Program-made: the position numbers and the translations under genes
Assembly (NCBI RefSeq): GCF_000005505.3
Contig: NC_016133.3
Coordinates: 26,948,508 to 27,012,507 of the forward strand
DNA length: 64,000 nucleotides
Direction of reading: 5' to 3'
Origin: Brachypodium distachyon
Lineage: Eukaryota > Streptophyta > Magnoliopsida > Poales > Poaceae
Shown here: in pieces, positions 63,621 through 64,000 of the stretch
How positions within the stretch are numbered: the stretch's first letter is position 1
How the letters are laid out: each line of letters starts with the position of its first letter
Notes under the pieces: generated by a model
Seen by the model: only the letters and a program-made list of their open reading frames with translations
Database searches by the model: none
Told to the model about the DNA's origin: nothing

Positions 63621-64000
63621 GATGTTTCGTCTGGGGAGAGGATGCGCCCCTTGGCTGCTTGGGGTGGCCTGATCTTTCGGTGAGATGGATAACTATGATT
63701 TGGAGCAGAAGTAGACGTTGACGATCCGACTACACCGGACACTAGACGGTGCACTTTAGCAATCGCTACACCAACTCCCTGTGGTTATTGACAGAACCAA
63801 AGGCGCCGTCAACCTAAACACGAAGTTCCAATCGCTGCTAAGAATTGAGAACAAGCAAGAATCGAGATAAGGCAATCTGAAATTGCAAATAAAGATGAAG
63901 TACAGCAGTCTCAAGGAGACGAGTAAGAAGGTGGGGTTCCGATGGCGGTTCTTCCAGTAGGTCTAGCCGACACTAGTGGTGAAGCCTGAAGTTGCAGCAA
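63621..64000. other. Unresolved right end of the window
   Basis: Not similar to the corresponding NA1 gag leader. Contains GACAGAACCAAAGGCGCCGTC (63791-63811) next to CACCAACTCCCTGTGG, possibly another LTR edge and leader, but there is no second copy in the window to test this. No gene supported. Confidence 0.3.

Overview
The window is intergenic DNA from a grass genome (Poaceae). It is built entirely of nested LTR retrotransposons, and I recognise no host gene, tRNA, rRNA or bacterial feature. The grass call rests on the element types: Ty3/Gypsy elements of the Tat lineage with GC-rich LTRs, two RNase H domains and an antisense gene of the 'putative gypsy type transposon' class (Pfam Transposase_28), plus a RIRE3/RIRE8-like chromovirus with 3.3 kb LTRs and an extra ORF0 upstream of gag. 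The genus cannot be fixed from this sequence.

Names used here. NA1, NA2 and NA3 are copies of a non-autonomous family carrying gag-protease only. TAT0, TAT1, TAT2 and TAT3 are Tat-lineage elements. CHR1 and CHR-solo belong to the RIRE3-like chromovirus family.

Left half. NA1 (minus strand, 141-24972) is interrupted three times. TAT0 (1-140, only an LTR end visible) lies in its 3' LTR. TAT1 (7652-22291, minus strand, TSD GAGGG) lies in its gag. A 3,333-bp solo LTR, CHR-solo (10505-13837, TSD AATTA), lies inside TAT1. NA1 itself abuts an antisense-gene fragment of another family member, NA2 (24973-25677).

Right half. TAT2 (minus strand, 25678-56194, right end lost inside integrase) carries CHR1 (plus strand, 28233-52593, TSD GATGC) in the first exon of its antisense gene. 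CHR1 carries TAT3 (plus strand, 38728-51863) in its 3' LTR. A deletion removed the TAT3/CHR1 boundary and left short templated filler DNA. NA3 (minus strand, 56195 to about 63620) follows the TAT2 truncation.

How the parts relate. In TAT elements the sense strand encodes gag, protease, RT, RNase H and integrase. Downstream of integrase comes a conserved internal TATA box, an array of about 60-nt hairpins, a conserved GC-rich block, and then the 3' end of a convergent antisense gene with its own TATA box and two small introns. NA elements share the layout (sense ORF, then a palindromic minisatellite, then antisense genes) but have no RT, RNase H or integrase, so they would need enzymes in trans. 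Every open frame in the window is broken by stops, frameshifts or insertions. All coding calls are therefore pseudogenes or mobile-element remnants, although their splice sites, TATA boxes and repeat hairpins remain readable by comparing copies.
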